64,000 bases of DNA. Source: Ulota crispa (Eukaryota; Streptophyta; Bryopsida; Orthotrichales; Orthotrichaceae). A program made the translations under genes and the position numbers. The DNA lies in contig OY987245.1 of NCBI GenBank assembly GCA_963920765.1, forward strand, positions 870,501 through 934,500. Direction: 5' to 3'. Shown piece after piece: positions 36,185 to 46,280 of this stretch. Positions within the stretch are counted from its first letter, which is position 1. The number at the start of each line of letters is the position of its first letter. A model generated the notes under the pieces. That model worked only from the letters and a program-made list of their open reading frames with translations. It was not told the origin of the DNA and searched no databases.

Positions 36185-37461
36185 CCCCTAAAGGACCAAG
36201 CTCTTTTCTCTGTGAAAGTCACTGAAAACTGCCACTTTTGGGGGAATGCATAGAAAGGTAGGAAAAAAATGGTAATTCAACCATAAGATCTTGCCTTAGA
36301 TTATGGGAGGTACTTGTGGGAAACAAATTAGCTCATTTTAGATGTGGAGGTGAGATATTGACATCAGAAGTGGAAAAAAAAATCTATGTTGCCCAGAAAC
36401 TTCAGAAGCATTTGATCGCCCCTATATCAAAAAAGTTGCTTTACACAAAGTTGAGGTTTATTTTTTCCATGTAGAAGACCAAGTTAGGTAAGTGTGGGAG
36501 AATTTTCAAATGAATTGGAGGTGTGAATCATACTTTGTAAAATCTTGCAATGCCGTTAGGCCCTAAAATTTCCATATACACTGGGCAAATTTTGAGGATT
36601 AATGTAAAATTCAGAAATTTGAATCACTTTAATTCAAGGGAAAATTTCTTGGATACCCCTAAAGTTTGCAATATTTTCATAAATACCCTTGCTTTTTTCA
36701 GAAATATCACAAATACCCTTTGACCAAAATATTTAGGCGTCGTTTTTTTGTTGTGCATGCCACTTCCCTTCTTCCGTTGTGTGCACGCATAACAAGAAAG
36801 AAGTAGTGTGTGCACAAAGGGAAAAAGAAGTGACATGCATAATACAAAAAACTCTTAAGTTTTTTAGTCCAAGGGTGTTTGTGATATTTCTAAAAAAGCA
36901 AGGGTATCTATGAAAATATTTCAAACTTCAAGGGTATCCATAAAATTTTCCCTTTATTCAAATGGTGAAAACCAAGGAATCTTAGTCTACTACAACTTGG
37001 AAAAAAACAATAAAAAAACAAATACACAAAGAGCTCAAAAAAGTAAAGCACCAAATTTTACAAGAGGCAAAAAGAATGGAGATTTGGGAGTCCCATACCT
37101 ACCCGCAAATAGAAACTTCTCACTCATCAATCAAAATTGAAAGATTCAAAGCTTCCCACATATGCATAAACCTAAAGAACCAATTTCAAATTTTCATTTT
37201 TGAAAAGTAAAATTTTAAAAAAAGTTTTTGGGCTGCCTGCCAAACCCCGTTTTTTAGAAGTTCATGCATAACTTCTTCAATAGATGTTGAAATGAAGAAA
37301 AATTTAGGTGCCCACGTAGATGTTTGAATTCCCCATCTTCCATAAAAGTTTCAAAAAATCACACAAAATAGTTTGGTCATAGGTACATGCCCGAGGTCCA
37401 TTTATCTCTCGAGGAGACAATGGTCCTCTTGGGGATAAGAAAAGGCTTGATCCTTTAGTGG
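36185..37461 (+). mobile_element. TTAA-family element f, hosting a Mutator-like MITE
   Basis: Begins CCCCTAAAGGACCAAGCTCT after ATAA (36181-36184) and ends GATCCTTTAGTGG before TTAA (37462-37465). Total length is 1277 bp, of which 315 bp is a family C MITE. The interior matches elements c and e. No coding capacity. Confidence 0.75.
36638..36952 (+). mobile_element. Mutator-like MITE family C, copy 3, nested in f
   Basis: A 315-bp element with ends GGGAAAATTTCTTGGATACC and GGTATCCATAAAATTTTCCC. The flanking 9-mers TTAATTCAA (36629-36637) and TTTATTCAA (36953-36961) differ at one base, supporting a 9-bp target duplication. It is younger than its host element f. Confidence 0.85.
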
Positions 37462-37465
37462 TTAA

Positions 37466-37954
37466 AAACCAAAATTCGATTGGGATGTCACATTGAGGTA
37501 GGACTCACAAAGATGGGACGTGAGACATATTGTGAATCACCTCTACTGAGTATTTTAGACTTTAGACTGTTCTTGCGGCCAAATTTACATTTTATTTTAT
37601 TTACTGATTTCAAGCAGCCCGTAATATTGATGGCCTCTAGTCCTTGGATAAATCAGTCAGAAACCAAAGATTATCCAAATTCAGATTCCATCCAGGTGGA
37701 TTGCCAAACACTTGGGCAATCCAGCTTGCTTGCCCCGGGAAAGTTGGGTTCAACCTTAGAACTTGGAAAGCCAGTCAAATCTTTGACTCCAGAAATCCGG
37801 TTGAACCCAAGAATTTGGTAGGACCCAGGCAATTGGTTGGAGTCGTTGGACCTAGGAAATTGTTGGATTATTTGAGCTCAGGAACGATGGTTGAACACTT
37901 GGTAATTCAGTGATTGAATACAGAATTTTTGGAAGAATACACTGGTTTTGAGTG
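37466..37954. other. Unclassified stretch, no gene seen
   Basis: About 490 bp. The plus-strand frame 37480-37821 (113 aa) matches nothing I recognise. The sequence has short internal echoes (TTGGTAGGACC / TTGGA-CCTAGG) but no clear element ends. Confidence 0.4.
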
Positions 37955-38844
37955 TAAGAGCATCTCCACTCCAGCACGTAAGGAGAGTCGGAACCGCAAT
38001 TTGTGCATATTAACCCCAAAGGACCAAAGTTCCCTCGGGGGACTTTCAAGATTTTGGGCATGTATAGGGACTTTAAGGATTTTGGGCGTGTATTTATGGC
38101 TAAATTACGTAATTTTTTGAAATTTTTATGGAAGATGGGGAATTCAAAGATCTGTGTGGGCATCTAATTTTTACCTCATTTCGACATTTATTGAAGAAGT
38201 TAAAAATGAATTTATGAGAATTTTAGTTTGGCGGGCATCCCAAAAACTTCTTTAAAAATTGCATTAAAAAATATAAAAATTCAAGGTTAGTTCTTTAGAC
38301 TTACGTATATGTGGGAAGCTTTGAATCATTCAATTCTAATTGATGAGATGAAAGTTATGAGAAGTTTTAGTTTGCAAGTAGGTGTGGAGAATCTCAAAAC
38401 AATGCCTACATGCAAACTAAAACTTCTCATAACTTTCCTCTCATTAATTAGAATTGAATGATTCAAAGCTTCCCATATATACATAAGTTTAAAGAACTAA
38501 CTTCAAATTTTTATTTTAAAAAAATGCAATGTTTAAAGAAACTTTTGGGCTGCCCGCCAAATTAAAATTCTCATAAATTCATTTTTAACTTCTTCAATAA
38601 ATGTCGGAATGAGGAAAAAAATTGGATGCCCACATAGATCTTTGAATTCCTCATCTCCCATAAAATTTTCAAAAAATCACGTAAAGTAGTTTAGCCATAA
38701 GTCCGTGCCCAAAATCCCATTTGTCCCTGAAAAGGGGGCTTGGTCCTTTGGGGGTTAAGAGCCATCAGATCATGATCTGATGGCTCTTAATATGCGCAGA
38801 TTGCGGTTCCGACTCTCCTTACGTGCTGGAGTGGAGATGCTCTA
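37955..38844 (+). mobile_element. GAGCATCTCC foldback MITE, split by element g
   Basis: Two arms, 37955-38013 and 38759-38844, are near-perfect reverse complements over about 55 bp (AAGAGCATCTCCACTCCAGC end). Without element g, the host is an almost perfect palindrome of about 146 bp centred on GATCATGATC. AGAGCATCTCC ends recur at 38.84, 49.4, 61.4 and 61.8 kb. Confidence 0.85.
38014..38754 (+). mobile_element. TTAA-flanked (piggyBac-like) element g, nested in a palindrome
   Basis: A 741-bp element from CCCCAAAGGACCAAAG to CTTGGTCCTTTGGGGG, with TTAA at 38010-38013 and 38755-38758. The host is a palindrome, so its other arm (TATTAAGAGCC read on the opposite strand) gives the exact pre-insertion sequence: a single TTAA. 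The element itself has a long internal inverted repeat around 38380 (CCTACATGCAAACTAAAACT against the left half). Confidence 0.9.
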
Positions 38845-39230
38845 AGAGCATTTGCACCTTGCACAAAACTTGGAGCACTCAAAAGCATGTGTCTAGGGTG
38901 TATTTATGATCACAAGCTCGCTCTAATTTTTGATGCCCCATCCTAGCCCTCAAGCAGGTACAAGAAAGCACGGAGAGCATATTACGAAGGACATGTGTTG
39001 AGCTTCAATTGTAGGCCTCTTGTGTTGACCAATCAACAAATTTTGATTGTCTTGAATTTGGACCTACTAATGATTTACCAAACCCTAAATGTTCCAAAGT
39101 TTGAGCTACAATTGAGCGAGCCTTGGCTTGCATACAACATTGGTGCATTTGCAATGAGGCACGCCAAACAGAGCGGCCACGCCAAGTGCTATTGAAGGCA
39201 TGTTTTGCGTACAATAGTGCAAATGCTCTA
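38844..39230 (+). mobile_element. GAGCATTTGCAC-ended element
   Basis: Begins AAGAGCATTTGCACCTTG and ends inverted as AGTGCAAATGCTCT. It abuts the preceding foldback. It is about 387 bp with no recognisable protein. Confidence 0.55.
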
Positions 39231-39239
39231 ATAGATAAT

Positions 39240-39560
39240 CAATCCTTAACCCTTTATACACAAGGGGCGGACATTTTTTGAGCAACGTATGACAAAAAGG
39301 CAGTTTGATGGATGCAAGAAAGTTGTTTTCATATACTTCTTTTTAGAGTGATTATGGAAACATGGTCCTTCATGGAAGGCAAAAATTAACCTCATTAAAT
39401 GGGCTCATATTTTTAAGTACCAAAATTGTGAGAAGATTCACAAAAATGGATGCCCTTCTTGGTGCTTTCATGAGGATAGCATTGCATGTTGGTTTATGCA
39501 ACTTTGAGAGGTATTAAATTTTGTGAACACTTTTTCACACCCACTGCACCATTGTAACAA
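39240..39560. repeat. Dispersed repeat, second copy of the 2.5-2.8 kb sequence
   Basis: Shares 'tttttaagta-c-aaattgtgagaagatt' and the following 'tgctttcatgaggatagcat..atgcaactttgag' with about 2560-2680. Element edges were not resolved. Confidence 0.4.
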
Positions 39561-39858
39561 GCAATCATGGTGACTAGCCCATCTTTTAAGGGTCAAGTAA
39601 CATTCCTAACAATGGGAGCAAGATGTAAATCTTTTGCGTTTATTCTATAAAGAAAAATCAATTTATTGGCTCTCAACCAATTTGAAAGAGGTTTTGCATT
39701 AACACAAGCTATATAAGAGGGAATTGTGTAGGATTTTTTTCTAAGAACCAGGTTGAATTTAATGAGTAAGAATGAAAAGCTAGTCAAATACAATTATTCA
39801 CTTTTTGTTCTTTGCTATTCAAGACAAGCATAGATGCTCATAAATGACGAGTTGTTAA

Positions 39859-39943
39859 CCCCTAAAGGACCAAAGGGATGTTTTTGGTCCCTGCTCATAC
39901 TTAGGGGCCTTTGTAGGCACGGTGATCCCCTAGCACTTAAGGG
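39859..39943 (+). mobile_element. Miniature TTAA-flanked element h (85 bp)
   Basis: Starts CCCCTAAAGGACCAAAGGG after TTAA (39855-39858) and ends ..GCACTTAAGGG before TTAA (39944-39947). The left end matches the family over 14 bases; the right end is weaker. It would be an extreme deletion derivative. Confidence 0.55.
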
Positions 39944-39947
39944 TTAA

Positions 39948-42884
39948 TTAACTAGATTAACCAACCATGTGTGGAAGCTTGTAGGTGTACAGTTGTTGTA
40001 TTGTAAGGTTAATAGGCTAAATTGGGCTATTATAATTCTTATTCTACTCCAAACAATATTTAGTCTTTTGGTAGAATAAACAACATGTTTTCAAAACCAC
40101 TTCAAAATTAAATTAGATATGTATAAATATAAATTATACTAATTTATGCCTTATTTTTAATTTTATTTTTGTTTTTTGATGTATTGAATCAATCATTCAT
40201 ATTTTGCAAGTACCCCAAATAACTCATGCATTGTTTTTAGTAACTCAAACACTCAATGTTCAAATCGACCCCATTAATGTATGTAGCAGGTTAAATTTAT
40301 TTATATTATTTTAATTTTGGACATAATTATGAATTTCAAATTAATTGAAATTCAATAAGAGGATGAGTGCTTTGCATTGAAAACAGCTATATGTGAAAAA
40401 AATTGAGTAGGACATTACTATAAATGAATCCAATGTTACAGGAAAAAAATCTATCATAGCATAGTTCTTTGTTGGCTAATATGGAGAAATTTTGGTAATA
40501 ACTATCATTTACAATAAATTTAGATGTTTTTGCACTAGATAGAAGTTTCACAAACTCTTTGGTTGCATTATGTTGGAGATATTTTCTTCAATTTACACTT
40601 GATGTGGATTTTTATGTTAGGTTGTTTATAAAAATAAAAATAAACTTTTTTCTTTTGTAAATCACAGCGTTGGGTTGAAAAGGCAACAATACACAATGCA
40701 ATTGTTATTCAATCAAGAATAAAGCAACTTGCTACAAAACCACCTTGTATAGATGATTATCTAAAATGTACACCTTCTAAAAATAGGTTTTTGGGATTGA
40801 ATTTGGATATAGAAACAAGTGCAAAATTTACATATTTTTTTCATACACTTTCTCAAAAATGAACGCCAAAAAAACTAGAAGTCCCTTCTTTAATTTCTAA
40901 TAAGATTCAACAGCAATTGATACAAGTTATAATAAGAATTGTGACCAAATGCTTATTTGCATTGTTTGAAGTGTCATCAATTTACTTTCAGGTTTTACCA
41001 AATTAAAACATATTTCCATGAAATATGTTCCAACCTGAGGAATTGCCCATAATTAAACAACATTGTAGACTTGAATAATTTATAACTTACTTAAGCAACA
41101 CCCAAAATTACATTTTTTTAACGTTTTTGAATACAAGAACAAGAAAAAATCTAATGTCCAGTTTCACAATGACAATTCTCATTTTACAATACATGAAAGG
41201 CCTATGATAATTTTTACAGCATAGTCAATGGAAAGGAGATATTGCATCAATACAAACAAGTCATTAATTTTTTGTGTAGGTCTTTATAGACAATTTTGTT
41301 GCTACCCAGAAGTCAAGGTCTAATTTTTTAACACGAAATAAGCAACATTACAGTACAAATAGCGAAACAAGCTCCAAGATCTTTTATAGTTTTGTTGCAA
41401 CATTACAAAATAGTTAGAAACTCTTATTGAACAGTTGAAGTTTAACACATAGATAAAGACTTTAATTGTTTGTAGATTCATAATATCTTATTCACTTAAA
41501 AATGATCAAGGTACGATTCTTTTTAGGTATCGATGGTAAATCAATTTAGTTCCAAGCCTATTTCATTTTTAAAAATAAGATACAAAAAGGCAGTTTTAAA
41601 CATCCATTTAAAATAATCTACTTTTGAATCAACGCTTGAAATTTTGAACACCTATTTCAATTTACATTACTATTGAGATTTTGACTTCATATTCTTCAAC
41701 ATGAATTACAATACCTCAAAACAAACGTCAGAACAAAAATCTAGAAGGAACGTTTGAAGGTAACTCTTAAATTAATGAATATATGAAAAAAAAACAATTT
41801 TTACATAATAAAAATAAAAATTGTATAGGGCCAAGAGTGTACCATTTGCTCTTTGTAACCTCAAGCGTTGCATTATTCATCAATTGTCACTACTGGTGTT
41901 TTAGACATGTATACAGAAAGGTTAATTTGTTTACCAACATAGAGAAAATCATAGGTAGCAAAAACCATTTGTAACTAGTGTCATTTTATTTTTTTTGTTT
42001 TTATAGATACAAGTGTGCTTTGCATGCATATTATGTTGTCTCTCTCTTAAATTTTAATGATTTTTAAGTGACTTTTCATCCTCTCTCCCTACCTCCTCCT
42101 CTCCCTTCCTTTTTGAATTTCAAATTTTGGATGATTGACACACAGTTAATGTTTGACATTGAATGCTTTATGATATTAAAAAAAAACTGAACTCCTTGTG
42201 TTAATAGAGAATTTTGAATATCTTATGACACACAAACACTTGAGGGCTGAGACTTTATAATACACATTTACATTCACTATGATTACACGATGTTGGTGGC
42301 TATTGAATTTTCCAACTTGTGATAATTGCAAAGTGTTCTATCTGTTTCAGTCATTTTATTTCTAGATAGCCGCGGATACGTCCAATCATGTTATGAAAGT
42401 GAGAACCAGTAGCATTTTAAATCCAAATACCATTTTTGATTCTCCAATTTCACAAAATTATACCAACCACATGATGGCACGGGATATGATCAAAATTTGA
42501 ATTTTGTATGCCAGAGCTGACAGTCACCTTCAACCTGCACCCACTAGTTTTGCTCATAAGCTTATAACTTATCTGTTGGCCACACTGTTTGCAAACTTTG
42601 TGTTTTCAGTTTTATATAAGTAATAATTTGGCTGGGATAACATTAGTTTTGCTACCTAAACTAATGTCAGTATGGCAAAAACAGTGTGACCTCCGGTCTT
42701 TCAAAAGATTTTAATAGTAGAATGACTGCGTAGCAGCAATCCTAAGCCATACATATTCAAATGTACAGTACACTACAATACAAACATGTGTATAATAAAA
42801 GGGTGGTTTTCGGTGTCCATTTAAGATGTTTATAATTATAATTGAAACATGATCATTGTTGACTAAGTTATAAGACCTCGTATA
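39948..42884. other. AT-rich intergenic stretch, nothing recognised
   Basis: Nearly 3 kb of very AT-rich DNA with no frame above about 63 aa, no TIR element noticed and no homology to the rest of the window. Confidence 0.5.
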
Positions 42885-42936
42885 AGACTCACATTTGGTC
42901 TAACTTGTCATGACAAGTTAGACCAAGTGTGAGTCT
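42885..42936. repeat. 52-bp palindrome without spacer
   Basis: Two 26-base arms meeting at TTGTCA|TGACAA, with one mismatch (CACATTTGG against CACACTTGG). The outer ends are AGACTC and GAGTCT. It may form a cruciform, be a remnant of a foldback element, or arise from replication template switching. Confidence 0.9.
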
Positions 42937-43046
42937 CAAAAGCTTAATCTAAGCTGATCAGATTTTGATCAGATTTTAATGATAATTAGCACAATACGAT
43001 TTTATTGTTATAATTCTAAAAATCATTGATCATTTTGAAGAATATG

Positions 43047-43300
43047 TTTAAGCATTTAGTGTATTACAATAGCATAATCAATTTAAGCATTTAGTCATGT
43101 GTAATAGTATGACCCATTTAAACATATAGCTTATTGCAATAGCATGATTCATTTAAGCATTTAGTGTTGTGCAATAGCATAATCACTTTAAGCATTTAGT
43201 GTAGTGCAATAATAGAATCAGTTTAAACATTTAATTACCTACAATAGCATGGTACATTTAAACATTTAATGTATGGCAATAATACTAACATACTACATTA
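43047..43300. repeat. 35-bp tandem array
   Basis: TTTA(A)GCATTTAG units begin at 43047, 43082, 43117, 43152, 43187, 43222 and 43257, each exactly 35 bp apart, followed by a looser copy near 43311. The unit reads roughly TTTAAGCATTTAGTG..GCAATAGCATAATCA. It is diverged, so it is an old array. Confidence 0.9.
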
Positions 43301-43329
43301 GCAATGTATGTTTAAACATCTAGTTTATT

Positions 43330-43923
43330 ACTCCCTCTATTGTTGAAAGAAACCTAGATTCATGTTTTTTTTTTTTTTTTCTGTTTCAAAAAAAAAACCG
43401 TGTTTGTCTCTTGAGTTTTTTTTTAAAAAATAAAAAAAATCCTACGCTTATCTCTAAATTGAAATGAACTACTTAGCATGTTTGGTGATATTTTTTGGGC
43501 TTTTCATACTCATTGATTCCTAATGTTAGCATTACAAATTTGATTTAGTGCTTTTTGTTTGCAAATTTTGCCTATCATTAAGCTAGAATCATCAATAATA
43601 TCAACAAAAAGATTTGGTTTTTTTTATAAATGGGACTACTTGGGCAACTAGGCTAACTTGTTCTTTACTTACAATTGCATTGACAAACTTCATATCAATC
43701 ATTTTTCTAACCATTTGTGACAATACCAAAACACTTGAAATTTTAAAACTTTGGTACTAATTTTCTCTCTTTTTAAAAAAACCTTAATTTTAGAAAAAAC
43801 TAAAATTAGATTTGGAATGGTTTAAGCCTAATATCCAATAATTTCCAATTACAATTTGTTGTTAGTATTCATTAATTCCTCACAAATTCTCAAATACGGG
43901 TTTCTTTCAAAAACAGAGGGAGT
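43330..43923 (+). mobile_element. Stowaway-like MITE (CTCCCTC ends)
   Basis: About 594 bp. The left end CTCCCTCTATTGTTGAAAGA is inverted at the right end (TCTTTCAAAAACAGAGGGAG). CTCCCTC-type ends are well known from plant Stowaway (Tc1/mariner) MITEs. Left flank TA, right flank TG, so the TA duplication would carry one change. The interior has poly-T and poly-A runs near 43366-43440. Confidence 0.75.
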
Positions 43924-45454
43924 GTAACATTAACAACAAATCCAAACAATTGAAATCTCACTTCCCGTAACAATAGGTTAACAACAATATCACATTAACG
44001 TGTTGTTGTTGCAAAACAATCACCAATCTGGCCTGTACTAAATAAGGATTAAGAAGGCCCCTCCTAAATTTGAGCCCACACTAATTTTCCTCACACACCC
44101 TATGTGAAAACTGGTGTACTGGACCAATCATATACGGCAGAGTTCCAGCTGGGCCACAAACTCAGAAAGGTGAACTCACATGGTCACAGATGGTATGCGC
44201 AACCAAAAAACGTAAGGTGATAGTGACTTCAAATTCCATTGCCTTACATCCACTAAACTCTGAGCTGGCAAAAAAGCAAGGACTCAAACATATAACTTAT
44301 CAACCAGAGGTTCCATAACTTATATCCTTCCCTGGCTTTCTTTAACTGGATTAGTCTGCTGCAGGTAAGCCATAAAAACTCATCCAATGATGAATGTGAT
44401 TGGGTATGTACACTCCATCTAGATTCTCGGTTCAAAAAATACACCTTTTAAATATAAAAACCTAAGGTTGATTTTTGTTCCTTCATCTAAAATAAAATTG
44501 TGGACACCTTTGTAAAATTTATTTGAGAATTATGGGACTCTTGGATCGGTAGGTTTTGCACTAAAGATTACCGAGTGAATCCTCCAATGGTTGAAGGAGA
44601 ACCAGTAAAAGCCACAATGTAGACTAAGTTGCCCTAAATTTTTGTTTTATGGAAGCATGTGTGTGGTACATGCAAAGGGAAAAAATCAGCATTTAAAATA
44701 TTCATAGATGTACTTGTAGGATCCATAAATCACATACTAAGAGAACGTTGTAATTTCTTTCAATTATTAATAAGACTCACCCAATATTTGAGGTGGTTTA
44801 ATCCTCAAGTGACTTGGAATATGAGTTTGGTTGTAAGGGACCAAAAAATAACCTTTGCATATAAATGCACTATAATTTTTTTTGCAATTACATACTTTAG
44901 TAAAGTAACCATATGAGCTTGAAGAAGATCCATTTATTTACAATTCTACGAGGCTTACTCTATATCCAAAATTGTGAAATCTTATGTCACGATTATAATG
45001 GTTATAGTGAATTGAAACAGTAAAAAACGAGCTACCATAAACGAAGCATATGGTTCAATAAATCCAAAATCTTCTACGATCTAGCATATGATAGTTTTGA
45101 ACATTTTAGTACAAAAGCAATGTAAGCTTAAAACAAAACTAAAAAATTTCAAGGAATTTTGGAGACCTGGCATGGAAAACAAATATTCCTAGATTTATTT
45201 GGTTGAAGTTTTTAGAGTTCTTCATGCAAAGTGGCAATCTTTGATTGTGTTTGGGACATGTTTAGTAAGAAGAGAAAGGTTTTTTTGGATTTCCTTGGAA
45301 TTCTGTATAAAAAGTCAGTTGATTTATTGACGCAATTGTGTTCTACCATAATGTAGAGAACCTTTTAGCTTTCCGAGAGCATTTTCATATTTTTTTCTAC
45401 TTGTTAATGAGTTACAAAGATATTAGTCCTTCCTATACAACTTCTCACTATGCA
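43924..45454. other. Intergenic stretch, no gene seen
   Basis: AT-rich. The longest frame (44659-44916, 85 aa) has no recognisable motif. No terminal inverted repeat was found. Confidence 0.45.
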
Positions 45455-45458
45455 TTAA

Positions 45459-46276
45459 CCCCTAAATCCCTGGGGTCATTATTTTGTCAAAAGATACTCA
45501 AAACTGCCTTTTCTATTGCAAAAAGTAAAAAAGTTTGAAAATTTGTCTTTTTGCATATCTGACTATAGGATCTTGTACTAGACTAATATGAAATTGTGGA
45601 AACAAAAATTCAAAACTTTTGATCGCTAAGATTGCAAGATTTTTTGCGTTAAAAGTGTAGAAAACAAACTTTTTTGCACCTTGCATGATTAGATTATTTG
45701 ACTTTGAACTATTTTAACTTCAAATTTTTGCACCACAGAGTTTGGGACTTTATTTTTTGATGGTGGAAATTTGAGTTGAGAATCTTTAAAAACAAACCAA
45801 AACAAAACTACTTAATTTTCATTCTTAAAAAAACATAAGAACACCATATTCATTAATTTGGGAAAAATGGTACATTTTGGGACTTTCAAATTTTGAGGTG
45901 AAGGTTTTAGGTGATCACCTAAAAGTCTAAAATTGAGCTTAGCGTTTTTTGAGGTGCCCAAAAAACAAGATTGTCCATAACTTTCTCATAACTAGTCCAA
46001 ATGGAATGAATCAAAGCTTTAGATGAAGAAAAAACTATAACCTATGAAATGAAGTATGTATATATATATATATGGCCTGATTTCCATAAATTTTTGCTTA
46101 TCTAGGCATAACTTTATCTCCCGGACATAGATAGGAGTAAAATATATATTCCCTAAAAGCTAATGTGCTTTTCTATCTTCAAAAAAAGTTTCAAAAAATC
46201 AAGACAAAAATTGAGGCCGTAGGTACCTGCCCAAAATCCCATCTGTTCCTTGAGGGGACAGTTAGGGATTTAGGGG
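45459..46276 (-). mobile_element. TTAA-flanked (piggyBac-like) element i
   Basis: An 818-bp element, left CCCCTAAATCCCTGGGGTCA, right GTTAGGGATTTAGGGG, flanked by TTAA (45455-45458 and 46277-46280). It is the reverse-orientation sibling of element b. A fragment of MITE family B replaces part of its middle. Confidence 0.85.
45840..45945 (-). mobile_element. MITE family B fragment inside element i
   Basis: Starts AACACCATATTCATTAATTT and runs through the family block 'ttttgaggtgaaggttttaggtgatcaccta', almost identical to copy 2 at 9.78 kb, then ends abruptly near GAGCTTAGCG. About 150 bp of the host, as seen in element b, is missing here. Confidence 0.8.
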
Positions 46277-46280
46277 TTAA

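Noticed and set aside
43047-43330. CRISPR-like regular spacing
   Set aside because: The repeats are contiguous 35-bp tandem units without unique spacers, in a plant nuclear context.
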